DNA of 64,000 nt. Origin: Sporosarcina sp. HYO08 (GTDB lineage Bacteria > Bacillota > Bacilli > Bacillales_A > Planococcaceae). Shown here one piece after another: positions 22,200-32,025 of the stretch; within the stretch, counting starts at the first letter, position 1; every line of letters starts with the position of its first letter. The stretch covers positions 425,761 to 489,760 of the forward strand of contig NZ_LPUT01000012.1 in NCBI RefSeq assembly GCF_001563475.1, written 5' to 3'. The notes beneath the pieces were generated by a model. The model saw nothing but the letters and a program-made list of their open reading frames with translations, did no database searches and was not told the origin of the DNA. A program made the position numbers and the translations under genes.

Positions 22200-22476
22200 G
22201 AATACCCCCTTGGAAAATATTGAACTTTCAATTACCTCATATCTTCATCATATTGGGGAAGGACTAAAGGATGAATTAGGGGATTCCCTAAGATCGCTAT
22301 AAAGGACTTAAGTTTCACAATTTGTTCACGTACCCTTCATGAAATAGACATAGAAAGAAGTGGTATGGGTAAAAATGGAAAAGGTGGAATGGTGTTATAG
22401 TTGACCGTAGGCTTGGTGAAAATTAAAATTAGTAAAGAAGAAAGCAAATTTAACGAAAGTCGGGTTGATTTTAAAA

Positions 22477-23178
22477 ATGACAAAATTGAATATAATTCAG
22501 GTTGTGAATCCTGTAGACGGTGCGGAGCGCCTTTATAAATTAGTAAAAGAACAGCTTGAAAAAGATCAGCTTCATGTCATCGGGTTGGCAACTGGAAGTA
22601 CGATGATCCCTGTTTATAAACAATGGACGGAATCCCCACTTGATTTTTCAAACGTTACGACATTTAACTTGGATGAATATGTCGGAATTGCAGCGTCAAG
22701 CCCAAATAGTTATGCATACTTTATGGAGCATCATTTATTTTCTAAAAAGAAATTTAAAGAAACGTATATTCCAAATGGGATGGCCAGCAATCTTGAGGAA
22801 GAGTGTGCAAATTATGAGGCGCTTTTGAAGAAGCATCCCCTTGATTTGCAACTGCTTGGTGTGGGGGAGAATGGCCATATTGCATTTAATGAGCCGGGGA
22901 CGCCATTCGATTCCGTGACGCATGTAGCGACATTGACTAAGTCGACACTAGGTGTGAATAGCCAGTATTTCGATAATGATGAAAAAATTCCCGAAACAGC
23001 ATTAACAATGGGGATATCTTCTATTTTAGCGGCGAAGAAAATCGTATTGCTCGCATTTGGCGAGAAAAAACGAGCGGCTATTGAAAAGTTATTGGAAGGT
23101 ACCATCACAACTGAATGGCCTATCACAAAATTGCTGCACCATGAAGATGTGACAGTTATTACTGATCTTGATATGTAA
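22477..23178 (+). CDS. nagB: Glucosamine-6-phosphate deaminase
   Basis: Converts glucosamine-6-phosphate to fructose-6-phosphate and ammonia. It has about 233 aa with LATGSTMIPVY, NLDEYVGI, LGVGENGHIAFNEPG (catalytic Asp/Glu/His region) and ETALTMGISSIL. The short length lacking a C-terminal extension is typical of Gram-positive NagB. ATG 22477 is preferred over the TTG at 22465; the Shine-Dalgarno is weak. No nagA or nagR neighbours are seen, so it is a monocistronic gene with its own terminator. Confidence 0.9.
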   Translation: MTKLNIIQVVNPVDGAERLYKLVKEQLEKDQLHVIGLATGSTMIPVYKQWTESPLDFSNVTTFNLDEYVGIAASSPNSYAYFMEHHLFSKKKFKETYIPNGMASNLEEECANYEALLKKHPLDLQLLGVGENGHIAFNEPGTPFDSVTHVATLTKSTLGVNSQYFDNDEKIPETALTMGISSILAAKKIVLLAFGEKKRAAIEKLLEGTITTEWPITKLLHHEDVTVITDLDM

Positions 23179-23184
23179 ATAGAG

Positions 23185-23217
23185 AAAAACCGCACTTTCA
23201 TGAAGAGTGCGGTTTTT
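23185..23217 (+). terminator. Terminator of nagB
   Basis: AAACCGCACT pairs with AGTGCGGTTT, with Ts after it. It also lies at the 3' end of the convergent slaP gene and may serve both. Confidence 0.8.
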
Positions 23218-23230
23218 CGTTATGTTCTTA

Positions 23231-24142
23231 TTATGCGTCTTGTTGCGGCACACGGACTATCCAACGAGAAAAGTCGGGTGCTTCTTTTTGAATCATTTCT
23301 TTTGGATAAATAAATGTCCATGGCTTTGAAGTATTTGCGCTAACAGCTAAAGGTCCGAGTTTAAAAGAACCTCTTGCTACTAAATCACCAGTTGCATCGA
23401 GTAGCTCAAGCGGTAATTGCTCGATATTAATTTGCTTTGAATGACCGTTTCGGATAAAGACAGATGTTGCAATACTTCCGTCTTCCTGCTCCTTCACTTG
23501 AAAGCCGCTAATGTTGACTTCACGCGGCTTTAATTTAGGTAACCCTTCAACTACTTTCGCAAGTGCTCCTTTTTGCTCGGCTGCTAAACCGTTCTCCCAT
23601 GCTTCCTCTAATTCTAATCGATGGGGAACCATCGATTGAACGTTGAAAGCAAGCTTCCAATTTTCAGTCGGCGGTTCTTCAGCGAATAGATGTTCCTTCG
23701 TAAAGACGAATACCCATGGTCTTGCACTGCGGGCTGGAATATTGCCAAGCTCACTTAAATCGAATTCATCCGATGCAAGCGTCTTTCCTTCGCCGTCTAA
23801 AAGGAGCAATTCCACAGATCCAACTGAAATAGGCTGATCAAGGGACGAGCGGAAAAATGCTTTTACAAGCCAGCTGCCGTTTGCCTCCTCGACGTCAATG
23901 TCAATGCCGGATAAAGAAATTTGGTTTGGCTTAAGCGGTTCAAGCTCATTTGCCAGGAAACGAAATACGTATTCCTGCTCTTGCGGGACATTCCACTCCG
24001 GATGTAGGGAAAGTGCGGTTTCGATTTCTTCCGCTTCTGATTGATCTTTCACCACGCTTTGTTCTTCTAGAATTTCGGCTGAATCAATTGTGCTATCGGA
24101 ACCGGTTTTTTTAGATTTTGTAAAAAAAGAAAAGAGTTTCAT
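23231..24142 (-). CDS. slaP: Accessory Sec system S-layer assembly protein (SlaP)
   Basis: A 303-aa cytoplasmic protein without membrane segments. Two related halves, each with a beta-rich LEPLKPNQISLSGIDID / LPKLKPREVNISGFQVK-type module followed by a PW(V/T)F(V/I)(F/Y) motif, suggest internal duplication (about 70-165 and 200-300). The family is known from Bacillus anthracis as SlaP, which works with SecA2 to export S-layer proteins. The start overlaps the secA2 stop by 4 nt, so the two are co-translated. Confidence 0.85.
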   Translation of the reverse strand: MKLFSFFTKSKKTGSDSTIDSAEILEEQSVVKDQSEAEEIETALSLHPEWNVPQEQEYVFRFLANELEPLKPNQISLSGIDIDVEEANGSWLVKAFFRSSLDQPISVGSVELLLLDGEGKTLASDEFDLSELGNIPARSARPWVFVFTKEHLFAEEPPTENWKLAFNVQSMVPHRLELEEAWENGLAAEQKGALAKVVEGLPKLKPREVNISGFQVKEQEDGSIATSVFIRNGHSKQINIEQLPLELLDATGDLVARGSFKLGPLAVSANTSKPWTFIYPKEMIQKEAPDFSRWIVRVPQQDA

Positions 24143-26502
24143 TTTGCTGCCTCCTGTTCGTTCATAACGATTTTCATAAAACCAATAATCTCTGATGCGA
24201 TATTACGACGCAGTTTTTGGTAATGGCGGCCAAATAATTGTAGTCCTTCACGCTGGTAAATACGCATCGGGTCTTCCTGTCCGTAAGAACGGAGCCCGAT
24301 TCCTTCTTTTAACCGCGTCATCACTTCCAAGTGCTTGACCCACATAGTATCGATATAAGATAGCATCACTTGCGGGATCATCTCAGATACTTCCTCGTTA
24401 CCTTCGAAAGTGTCTATATAGTCGAGCAACTGTTTGATTGGTTCTTTATAAAGTTTCATTATATCAGAAACTTTTTCGATCGTTCTCGGAACTGTAATAG
24501 GCTCTATCAATAAACCGTTCATTGTTTGTTCGATCCGTTCGTAATTCCAAGTGTCTGGAGATTCGTTATCCGGGCAGCTATCGTAAACGACAAATTCAAC
24601 TAGTTCCGACACCATGGTTTTAAGTTCCCCAAAAATATCTTCCCGCAGTAAAATTTTGTTGCGGAGGGCATATAGCACTTCTCGCTGGTCGTTGATGACG
24701 TCATCCAGTTTCAAGTTATACTCTCGCATGGAATAATGGGCACCTTCGACAATTCTTTGCGTTCGATCCGTTAACTCATCGACGTCTGTGTTTTGCACGA
24801 GACCGTCGTCGTCTGTTTGGACTTTGCTTAGGAACTTTTCTAAATCATCTTTCGCAAAACGTCTAAACATATCGTCCTCTAAAGAGAGGAAAAATTGGCT
24901 TTCACCGTTATCTCCTTGACGGCCAGATCGTCCTCGAAGCTGATTATCGATTCGGCGGCTTTCGTGTTTTTCCGTACCAAGGACAAATAATCCGCCATTT
25001 TCTTCAACACCTTCACCGAGAACAATGTCTGTTCCACGACCTGCCATATTCGTGGCAACGGTAATTTGACCGTATTGACCTGCATTGGAAATTAATTCTA
25101 CTTCTTGCTCTACACTTTTCGCATTTAGCAAATTATAGCGAAGCTTATATTCATCTAAGTATTGGGCAACTTTTTCAGATTGTAAAATCGATGTTGTTCC
25201 AACGAGGACAGGCTGCCCTTGTTGATGGCGCTTGGCAACTTCTTTCGCAACCGCTTTGTATTTTTGATCGATTGTCTTAAATACTTTGTCCGGAGAGTCA
25301 ACGCGCTGACGCGGGCGGTTTGTTGGGATTTGAATAACTTCCATCCCGTATACTTCGCGAAACTCTTTTTCCTGCGTCTTTGCTGTTCCAGTCATACCAG
25401 AAAGCATTGGATACATGCGGAAGTAGTTTTGAATCGTAATTTGCGCTTGGGCTTTATTTTCCTCGGTAATCGGCAGATCTTCTTTTGCTTCAATTGCCTG
25501 ATGAAGGCCGTCTGAAAGTGTACGTCCTTCCATAATGCGTCCAGTAAACATATCAACGAGCTCAATTTTGTCATCTTTAACGATATAATCAACATCCCGC
25601 TTGAAGATGACGAATGCCCGCACAGCTTGAATCATGTAATGGTAAAGTGTTTGGTGCTCTAGATCGTATAAATTATCAACACCAAAAGCCTTCTCAACTT
25701 TTTCAATTCCAGTATCTGTTAAGGAAGTTGCTTTCGTTTCCTCATCAAAATCAAAGTCAACATCTTTTTTAAAGCGCTTTGCTAAACGTGCTGCAATTTT
25801 GTGTAAATCGGCATCCGCTTGCATCTTGCCTGCAACAATGAGTGGCGTTTTGGCCTCGTCTACTAGAATGCTGTCAATTTCATCAATAATGGCAAAGTGA
25901 TAGGGACGTTGTACTTTATGCGCCATTTGCTGTGACATGTTATCACGTAAATAATCAAAACCAAATTCCGTGCCGACACCGTATGTAATATCAGCGTTAT
26001 AAGCTTCTTGCTTTTCTGGACCGAACATCATCGGCAAATTGAGCCCGACTGTTAGCCCTAAAAACCGGTGAATTTGGCCGATTTGTTCATAGTCCCGCTT
26101 TGCCAAGTAATCGTTGACCGTAATAACATGTACGCCTTTGCCTTCGAGTGCTCGAACATAAGAGGGGAGGGAAGCTACAAGTGTTTTTCCTTCACCAGTT
26201 GGCATCTCTGCAATATTTCCTTCCGTTAAAACCATCCCACCAATTAGTTGGACATCAAAATGACGCATGCCTAGGACGCGTTTTGAGGCTTCACGGACAA
26301 CGGCAAAAGCATCAGGAAGAATTGCTTCTATTTTTTTACCGTCTTGGAATTTTTGTTTAAATATGTCTGTCATATTTCTTAGTTCATCATCAGACATCGT
26401 TTCGTATGTTGTTTCTAACTTATTTATTTGTTGGACGATTTTTCGATATTTCCGAAGTTGTCTCTCGCTCGTTTGGTTTGAACGCTTAAAAATTGAAAAC
26501 AT
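24139..26502 (-). CDS. secA2: Accessory preprotein translocase ATPase SecA2
   Basis: DEAD-like translocation motor of 787 aa. Walker A is MPTGEGKTLV (around residue 100), Walker B is FAIIDEIDSILVDEA, and the helicase C-terminal motif is TNMAGRGTDIVLGEG. It ends KIVMNEQEAAK, without the C-terminal zinc-binding tail (CxCx8C[HC]) of housekeeping SecA. Its pairing with slaP confirms the SecA2 assignment. It likely exports S-layer or SLH proteins. The housekeeping secA must be elsewhere. Confidence 0.92.
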   Translation of the reverse strand: MFSIFKRSNQTSERQLRKYRKIVQQINKLETTYETMSDDELRNMTDIFKQKFQDGKKIEAILPDAFAVVREASKRVLGMRHFDVQLIGGMVLTEGNIAEMPTGEGKTLVASLPSYVRALEGKGVHVITVNDYLAKRDYEQIGQIHRFLGLTVGLNLPMMFGPEKQEAYNADITYGVGTEFGFDYLRDNMSQQMAHKVQRPYHFAIIDEIDSILVDEAKTPLIVAGKMQADADLHKIAARLAKRFKKDVDFDFDEETKATSLTDTGIEKVEKAFGVDNLYDLEHQTLYHYMIQAVRAFVIFKRDVDYIVKDDKIELVDMFTGRIMEGRTLSDGLHQAIEAKEDLPITEENKAQAQITIQNYFRMYPMLSGMTGTAKTQEKEFREVYGMEVIQIPTNRPRQRVDSPDKVFKTIDQKYKAVAKEVAKRHQQGQPVLVGTTSILQSEKVAQYLDEYKLRYNLLNAKSVEQEVELISNAGQYGQITVATNMAGRGTDIVLGEGVEENGGLFVLGTEKHESRRIDNQLRGRSGRQGDNGESQFFLSLEDDMFRRFAKDDLEKFLSKVQTDDDGLVQNTDVDELTDRTQRIVEGAHYSMREYNLKLDDVINDQREVLYALRNKILLREDIFGELKTMVSELVEFVVYDSCPDNESPDTWNYERIEQTMNGLLIEPITVPRTIEKVSDIMKLYKEPIKQLLDYIDTFEGNEEVSEMIPQVMLSYIDTMWVKHLEVMTRLKEGIGLRSYGQEDPMRIYQREGLQLFGRHYQKLRRNIASEIIGFMKIVMNEQEAAK

Positions 26503-26693
26503 AAGAATGTACGCTCCTTTTTCTTAATCCTTCAAAAGGATTCGTTCTTATTTTATCAAAAGCAACAGTAAATGACTACTGAATACGGAAAGTGGTGGAT
26601 TGAGGGAAGGTTTATGGGGAATATAAAAGAAAGAAGTAAAAGATGTGCAAGAAATTTTAAAAGAGCACGGTGATTTCCTTGCCCAATCATGCT

Positions 26694-26699
26694 ATAATA
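26694..26699 (+). promoter_or_regulatory. Probable tagO promoter -10 box
   Basis: A perfect TATAAT lies 44 nt upstream of the tagO ATG. The best -35 (TGATTT, about 16 nt upstream) is weak. Confidence 0.45.
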
Positions 26700-26743
26700 C
26701 TGTTTGGTTATCAAATACTGTTTTTTATTATAGGAGGAAGGAC

Positions 26744-27787
26744 ATGTTATTCTTAGCACTGGCCGTCGCATTTGTGGCCGCCATTATACTTACTCCACTT
26801 GTCATTAGACTAGCCTTCCGGATTGGGGCAGTCGATCATCCAAATTATAGAAAAGTTCATGCTGCAGTGATGCCGCGTATAGGCGGGCTTGCAATATTTG
26901 GTGCGTTTTTAATTGGCTACTTATTACTGCGTCCTGAAGACGAACATGCAACAGGGATTCTTGTCGGCGCACTTATTATTATTTTAGTTGGTTTTCTTGA
27001 TGACATGTTTGAAATTACCGCAAAAGCTAAACTTGCAGGTCAGCTAGTGGCCGCGATCGTTGTCGTCACATGGGGTGGCTTGCAAATTGAGTTCATTAAC
27101 TTACCATTTTTAGGTCAATTCGATTTTGGTTATTTAAGTATCCCGATTACGATTCTGTGGATTATCGGTATCACAAATGCCATTAATTTAATCGACGGCC
27201 TTGACGGACTTGCAGCAGGAGTATCGACGATCGCCCTTGTTACAATTACCGCAATGGCTTTAATTATGGGGAATGTTTTCGTTGTGGCAACGGCCGCAAT
27301 ATTGGCAGCTAGCTCGTTTGGTTTCTTGTTTTATAATTTTCATCCAGCAAAAATCTTCATGGGAGATACTGGATCGCTCTTTCTTGGCTTTATGATTTCG
27401 GTGCTTGCGATGTTAGGATTCAAAAATGTAGCGGTCGTATCGCTCATTATCCCTGTTATTATGCTCGGTGTACCGATTTCTGATACATTTTTCGCGATTG
27501 TCCGTCGAATTCGGATGAAGCAACCGATATCTGCGCCGGATAAATCGCATTTACACCATTGTTTACTAAGAACGGGCTTTTCCCATCGACAAACTGTTTT
27601 AATCATTTACGGCATCGCTATTTTGTTCGGTGTTGCAGCTATTTTATTCTCACAAGCAACGATTTGGGGAGCGATTATGCTTATCCTTGTCATGCTCATT
27701 GCAATTGAGCTGTTTGTTGAATTAATTGGACTTGCAGGGTCGAATTACCGCCCATTATTAAATCTTGTGCGGTTAATTGGTAAATAA
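26744..27787 (+). CDS. tagO: Undecaprenyl-phosphate GlcNAc-1-phosphate transferase
   Basis: Starts wall teichoic acid or secondary-wall-polymer synthesis by loading GlcNAc-1-P on undecaprenyl phosphate. It is 347 aa with about 10-11 membrane helices. MraY/WecA family motifs are GFLDD (DD pair), NAINLIDGLDGLAAG, FMGDTGSLFLGF and HLHHCLLR. The ATG at 26744 follows TAGGAGGAAGG; the open frame extends upstream through the promoter and is not used. Convergent with the LCP gene, sharing a terminator. Confidence 0.92.
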   Translation: MLFLALAVAFVAAIILTPLVIRLAFRIGAVDHPNYRKVHAAVMPRIGGLAIFGAFLIGYLLLRPEDEHATGILVGALIIILVGFLDDMFEITAKAKLAGQLVAAIVVVTWGGLQIEFINLPFLGQFDFGYLSIPITILWIIGITNAINLIDGLDGLAAGVSTIALVTITAMALIMGNVFVVATAAILAASSFGFLFYNFHPAKIFMGDTGSLFLGFMISVLAMLGFKNVAVVSLIIPVIMLGVPISDTFFAIVRRIRMKQPISAPDKSHLHHCLLRTGFSHRQTVLIIYGIAILFGVAAILFSQATIWGAIMLILVMLIAIELFVELIGLAGSNYRPLLNLVRLIGK

Positions 27788-27803
27788 TCATGTTATACAA
27801 ATT

Positions 27804-27854
27804 AAAATCCGGTCATTCACTTCAAAAATACTAAAGTGAATGACCGGATTTTTT
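27804..27854. terminator. Bidirectional terminator between tagO and the LCP gene
   Basis: Long stem AAAATCCGGTCATTCACTT / AAGTGAATGACCGGATTTT with A- and T-runs on both sides. Confidence 0.9.
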
Positions 27855-28902
27855 AGTTACTAAAAGACTCTTCTGATACACTGATTTTTTTGTTGGAACG
27901 ATTATCCGTCAAATGGGACGTATCTGGGATTAAACCTAGATGGGCTTGCAAGATGTTTTTCACTTCCATTAAATCTTGTTCATCGAGTTTCCAATAATAG
28001 GTGCCTGTTGACATATCATCATAACCAGTGAGTTGAAGTGGGTCGACTTGCGGCATGCCGCCTTTAACGTATTCAACGAAAGACATCATTTCTTTAAACG
28101 TCATATCCGTTTTCATGTTTTCGCCGAGCGCCTCAATAACGTCGCCATATTTGGTGACAGACTTTACCGAAGTCGCTTCCTTTAAAATGGCTTGCATGAT
28201 CATTTGTTGTCGCTTTCCGCGTTCAACATCGCTATCCAGCTTTCGGGTTCTAGCGAGCGCAAGTGCGTGTCTACCATCCAAATGTTGTAAGCCTGGTTTT
28301 AAATGAATGGCATTTTTGTCATTTTCATCTTTTTCAATTCGCTCGTAAGGAACTTCTGCTTCAATTCCTCCAAGGGCATCGACAACGTCAATGAAAGCAT
28401 TAAAATTCATTTTAACGTAATAGTCCACGGGAATCTCGAAGAGCTCTTCAATCGTTTCAATCGTTGCGCGTGTTCCGCCAAAAGCATGTGCGTGGTTAAT
28501 CTTATCACGATAATTGACTTCTGGAATATAAACATAGGAGTCTCGCGGAATACTAACAAGTTTCACAGATTTATCTTTCGGATTTAACGTTGCAAGAAGC
28601 AATGCGTCTGTTCGGCTATTGCGATCCCCTTGTTTTCGTGTATCACTATCGTCAACACCCATGAATAAAATCGAAACATTATCTGTTGCAGGCTCTACAT
28701 GCATTTCACGCAAATCAGATTTTGAACGATCAGCAACCACCTCATAGGCCCGATCGGCAGCATCTACAGCTTTTTTCTGTAATGCAACGGCATAAGCTGC
28801 GACCAGTAAAAATACTGACAATGTAAAGAATAGCGATACTTTAATGGCTAATCGTTTTTTAGACGATTTTCTTTGTCGTTTTTTAAAGTCTTTTCTTTTC
28901 AT
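27853..28902 (-). CDS. LytR-CpsA-Psr (LCP) family wall-polymer ligase
   Basis: A 349-aa membrane-anchored phosphotransferase that attaches teichoic acid or other glycopolymers to peptidoglycan. It has a very basic cytoplasmic N-terminus (KRKDFKKRQRKSSKKR), one TM (about 24-44), and then the LCP domain (about 75-235) with FMGVDDSD, NSRTDALLLATLNP, SIPRDSYVYIP and ALALARTRKLDSD. Position next to tagO and degS matches tagU (lytR) of Bacillus subtilis, and the two products act at the start and end of the same pathway. Confidence 0.9.
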   Translation of the reverse strand: MKRKDFKKRQRKSSKKRLAIKVSLFFTLSVFLLVAAYAVALQKKAVDAADRAYEVVADRSKSDLREMHVEPATDNVSILFMGVDDSDTRKQGDRNSRTDALLLATLNPKDKSVKLVSIPRDSYVYIPEVNYRDKINHAHAFGGTRATIETIEELFEIPVDYYVKMNFNAFIDVVDALGGIEAEVPYERIEKDENDKNAIHLKPGLQHLDGRHALALARTRKLDSDVERGKRQQMIMQAILKEATSVKSVTKYGDVIEALGENMKTDMTFKEMMSFVEYVKGGMPQVDPLQLTGYDDMSTGTYYWKLDEQDLMEVKNILQAHLGLIPDTSHLTDNRSNKKISVSEESFSN

Positions 28903-29070
28903 TCAAAGCTCCTCCATAATCGGCTATTTCGAGCTTGAAGTAGTCGATCATCTAAGTTCTACTTTAGTTACTGAACTAGTGATGACGTTATCATATAGTG
29001 AGAAGTTTCATATGATAAAAACCTTCAATACCTCCAATTATACTATTTCTTTCGTTATTCGTATACTGTT

Positions 29071-29703
29071 TCAGATGTCGAATTCCAGAAATTCTTTAGA
29101 AACTGTTTGTATTTCTGCCTGTCCATTTGTCATTTCCGTGATCCAGTCGGTGAATTTGTTTACCTCTGCCGTTAAGACATACATATATAAATCGACGCCA
29201 TCTGCATAAGAAATATCTTTCAAAGGATAGGGCGATTGCCGCACTTCATTTTCAACTTTTCCAAGCCATGTATAATCGATTGACACTTTCATTAAATGAT
29301 GAAGCTTTCTTTCAACGATACCCGTCGCTTCAATCCCTTTTGAGGTAGCACTTCCATATGCGCGGATCAATCCGCCGCCGCCTAATTTAATCCCGCCAAA
29401 ATAACGGGTGACAACTACAACAGTATCTTTAAGCCCTTGCTTTTTCAATACTTCAAGCATTGGAAAACCGGCTGTACCTGAAGGCTCGCCATCATCATTT
29501 GCTTTTTGGATCGAATCATGTTCACCGATCAGGTAAGCCGAACAATTATGGGTTGCTGTATGGTGAAGTTTTTTAATTTCCTGGATAAATTCTAGTGCTT
29601 CTTCTTCTGTTTCTGCACGTTTGACAAATGTGAGAAACTGGGACTTTTTAATTATAATTTCGCTTTCTCCGTATAGTTTTACAGTACGATAATCTGCACG
29701 CAT
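29071..29703 (-). CDS. yvyE: YigZ/IMPACT family protein YvyE
   Basis: A 210-aa protein with the UPF0029/IMPACT N-domain (KKLHHTATHNCSAYLIG, DDGEPSGTAGFPMLEVL, VVTRYFGGIKLGGGGLIRAYG) and the DUF1949 C-domain. The molecular role in bacteria is unclear; ribosome or translation-stress links are proposed for the family. The neighbours (LCP gene, degS) are the same as in B. subtilis. Confidence 0.88.
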   Translation of the reverse strand: MRADYRTVKLYGESEIIIKKSQFLTFVKRAETEEEALEFIQEIKKLHHTATHNCSAYLIGEHDSIQKANDDGEPSGTAGFPMLEVLKKQGLKDTVVVVTRYFGGIKLGGGGLIRAYGSATSKGIEATGIVERKLHHLMKVSIDYTWLGKVENEVRQSPYPLKDISYADGVDLYMYVLTAEVNKFTDWITEMTNGQAEIQTVSKEFLEFDI

Positions 29704-29960
29704 ATTAACGCCTCCATTACTTTTTTGTAAAAAATGTAATCTAATTTTAATATCTATTTAGTCCTATGATGATATAATAAATGAAGTGTTTCAGGAATTC
29801 ATCATTCTTGCGACATCCTACATTATACTTAATATTTTCATGTATCGGAATTACGATGAGGGAAAGATGATGATGTCCGTATCTCCAAGGTCAATTAGTG
29901 CAAACAGCAGTTCTTAAGTGTATGTAGATTCTTACAATATAATTGGCGGAGGAAAACGTA

Positions 29961-31112
29961 ATGAACGATCATTCAGTCGATATAAAAGCGATGGAAAATA
30001 TTTTCAATCATATGGTGAGCGTTATTGATCAATCAAAAAACGATATCTTCATTATAAGTGAACAAAGTCGCAGAAACTACGAGGATTTACAAAATGAGCT
30101 TCAATCTGTGAAAGAAGATATTTCCCGGGTAATCGGAGAAGGGGATGCGTTGGAAGAATCGACCCGTAAATCCCGCGGCCATTTGGCGAATATGTCAAAA
30201 GACTTTATAAATTACTCTGAGGAAGAAGTACGAAAATCCTATGAGGCTGCAAACGAATTGCTCGTACGGTTATCGATTAACCGTATGGAAGAAAAGCAAC
30301 TTCGTATTCGGCGGGATGAATTGGAAAGACAGCTTGTATCAGTTTTGGATACAATTGAGCGTGCAGATCAATTGGTTAGTCAAGTCACCACAATTATCAC
30401 CTATTTAACCTCCGATTTGAAGAATGTTGGTGAAGCACTGGAAACTGCACGGCATACAAAGGATTTCAGTATTCGTATTATCCAGGCTCAGGAAGAGGAA
30501 CGAAAAAGACTATCCCGTGATATTCATGATGGACCTGCACAAATGTTAGCCAATGTGCTCATTCGTTCAGGACTGATTGAAAAAATATATAATGAAAAAG
30601 GATCCGAACAAGCATTTGAAGAACTTTCAAGTTTAAAAGAAATGGTTCGCAATGCCCTGTCTGAAGTGCGAAGGATTATTTATAACCTTCGACCGATGGC
30701 ATTGGATGATCTTGGATTGATCCCTACATTGAAAAAGTATTTGTTGACAATTGGAGAGTATGAAAGAAACACAACGATTCACTTTCAAACGCACGGATCC
30801 GAACAACGCTTAGATTCGAATATCGAAGTATCCATTTTTCGGCTTGTGCAAGAGGCTGTTTCAAATGCCATTCGTCACGGTAAATCAAAGGATGTTTGGG
30901 TGAAGATTGAGTGGCTTCATGGTATTATGAATATTATCATAAAAGACAATGGCCTTGGTTTTGACAAAAAAGAGGTTAAAGAAAAATCTTTCGGCCTAAT
31001 CGGAATGCGGGAGCGAATCGACCTATTGAAAGGTGAAATGAAAATCGTTTCAAGCCCTGAGAATGGGGCAGTGATCTTTATCCAAATCCCATTAGAGGAT
31101 GAAATTGAATAA
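29961..31112 (+). CDS. degS: Two-component sensor histidine kinase DegS
   Basis: A cytoplasmic kinase of 383 aa with no membrane segment. It has an N-terminal coiled-coil sensor (about 10-175), then HisKA_3 with the phospho-acceptor His189 in [11 protein letters not shown], and the HATPase domain with [15 protein letters not shown] and DNGLGFD. It phosphorylates DegU to switch between motility, competence and exoenzyme/biofilm states. ATG 29961 is chosen for GGCGGAGG 8 nt upstream; the longer TTG start at 29943 overlaps it. Confidence 0.93.
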   Translation: MNDHSVDIKAMENIFNHMVSVIDQSKNDIFIISEQSRRNYEDLQNELQSVKEDISRVIGEGDALEESTRKSRGHLANMSKDFINYSEEEVRKSYEAANELLVRLSINRMEEKQLRIRRDELERQLVSVLDTIERADQLVSQVTTIITYLTSDLKNVGEALETARHTKDFSIRIIQAQEEERKRLSRDIHDGPAQMLANVLIRSGLIEKIYNEKGSEQAFEELSSLKEMVRNALSEVRRIIYNLRPMALDDLGLIPTLKKYLLTIGEYERNTTIHFQTHGSEQRLDSNIEVSIFRLVQEAVSNAIRHGKSKDVWVKIEWLHGIMNIIIKDNGLGFDKKEVKEKSFGLIGMRERIDLLKGEMKIVSSPENGAVIFIQIPLEDEIE

Positions 31113-31141
31113 CGCTTAAGATGCACTGGGAGGAAATGAAC

Positions 31142-31816
31142 ATGACAAGAATAATAATTGTAGATGACCACCAGCTATTCCGTGAAGGAGTTAAACGAAT
31201 TTTGGACTTTGAGGATACGTTTAATGTGGTAGCTGAGGGAGACGATGGCAGCGAAGTACTTGCACTTTATGAGCAATTTGAGCCAGACGTTGTTTTAATG
31301 GATATTAATATGCCGCATGTAAATGGTGTGGATGCAACTGAGAACTTAATTCGTGAGTATCCTGATGCCAAAGTCATTATTTTATCAATTCATGATGACG
31401 AGGCGTACGTCTCACATGCACTAAAAACAGGTGCACTTGGATATATGCTAAAAGAGATGGATGCAGACGCGATCATTCAAGCGATTAAAGTTGTGGCAGC
31501 GGGCGGCTCCTATTTACATCCTAAAGTTACCCATAATCTTGTTTCGGAATTCCGACGTTTAAGTGAGTGGGAGCACAAGGGATCGTTCCAGCAAAACGAA
31601 ATTCGCCGTCCGTTGCATTTGCTCACGAAGCGTGAATGTGAAGTATTGCAACTTTTAACAGATGGCCAAAGCAACCGGACGATTGGTGAAACACTGTTCA
31701 TTTCCGAGAAGACAGTGAAAAACCATGTTTCTAGTATTTTACAAAAAATGGGTGTTAACGACCGCACACAAGCTGTTGTCACGGCCATTAAAAATGGTTG
31801 GGTTGAAGTGAAATAA
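31142..31816 (+). CDS. degU: Two-component response regulator DegU
   Basis: A NarL/FixJ-type regulator of about 224 aa. The receiver has acceptor Asp54 in VVLMDINMP, and the LuxR-type HTH is near the C-terminus ([34 protein letters not shown]). GGGAGG lies 8 nt before ATG 31142. In Bacillus, unphosphorylated DegU aids comK transcription and phosphorylated DegU controls flagellar and protease genes. Both target classes (comK, flgM operon) are in this window. Confidence 0.94.
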   Translation: MTRIIIVDDHQLFREGVKRILDFEDTFNVVAEGDDGSEVLALYEQFEPDVVLMDINMPHVNGVDATENLIREYPDAKVIILSIHDDEAYVSHALKTGALGYMLKEMDADAIIQAIKVVAAGGSYLHPKVTHNLVSEFRRLSEWEHKGSFQQNEIRRPLHLLTKRECEVLQLLTDGQSNRTIGETLFISEKTVKNHVSSILQKMGVNDRTQAVVTAIKNGWVEVK

Positions 31817-31883
31817 TGGAGATACTTGCGTCATTTCGCGTAATATCAGGCTAGGATAAGATTGGTCATTAGACGATTATTTA

Positions 31884-32007
31884 GAAGGGTTGTCCCAGAA
31901 GTGCCTGGCACCGCTAAACACTGTCAAAATGGAGTATCATTTTTCAATCACGATACTCTATTTCGTGTTCAATGGTGCCTGGCTCTTCGTTTTGGGACAA
32001 CCCCTTC
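31884..32007. repeat. TGCCAGGCA-type palindromic repeat, copy 2 (long form)
   Basis: A ~124-bp element with terminal inverted repeats GGGTTGTCCC / GGGACAACCC, inner GTGCCTGGCACC-like arms and a central AT-rich hairpin (GGAGTATC / GATACTC). It is the inverted counterpart of 32684-32803. Its right end abuts the lipoprotein ribosome-binding site. Confidence 0.8.
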
Positions 32008-32025
32008 TTCTATAGGAGGAGAAAG

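Noticed and set aside
26645..26743. Longer tagO start
   Set aside because: It would translate through the TATAAT promoter. A strong site precedes ATG 26744.
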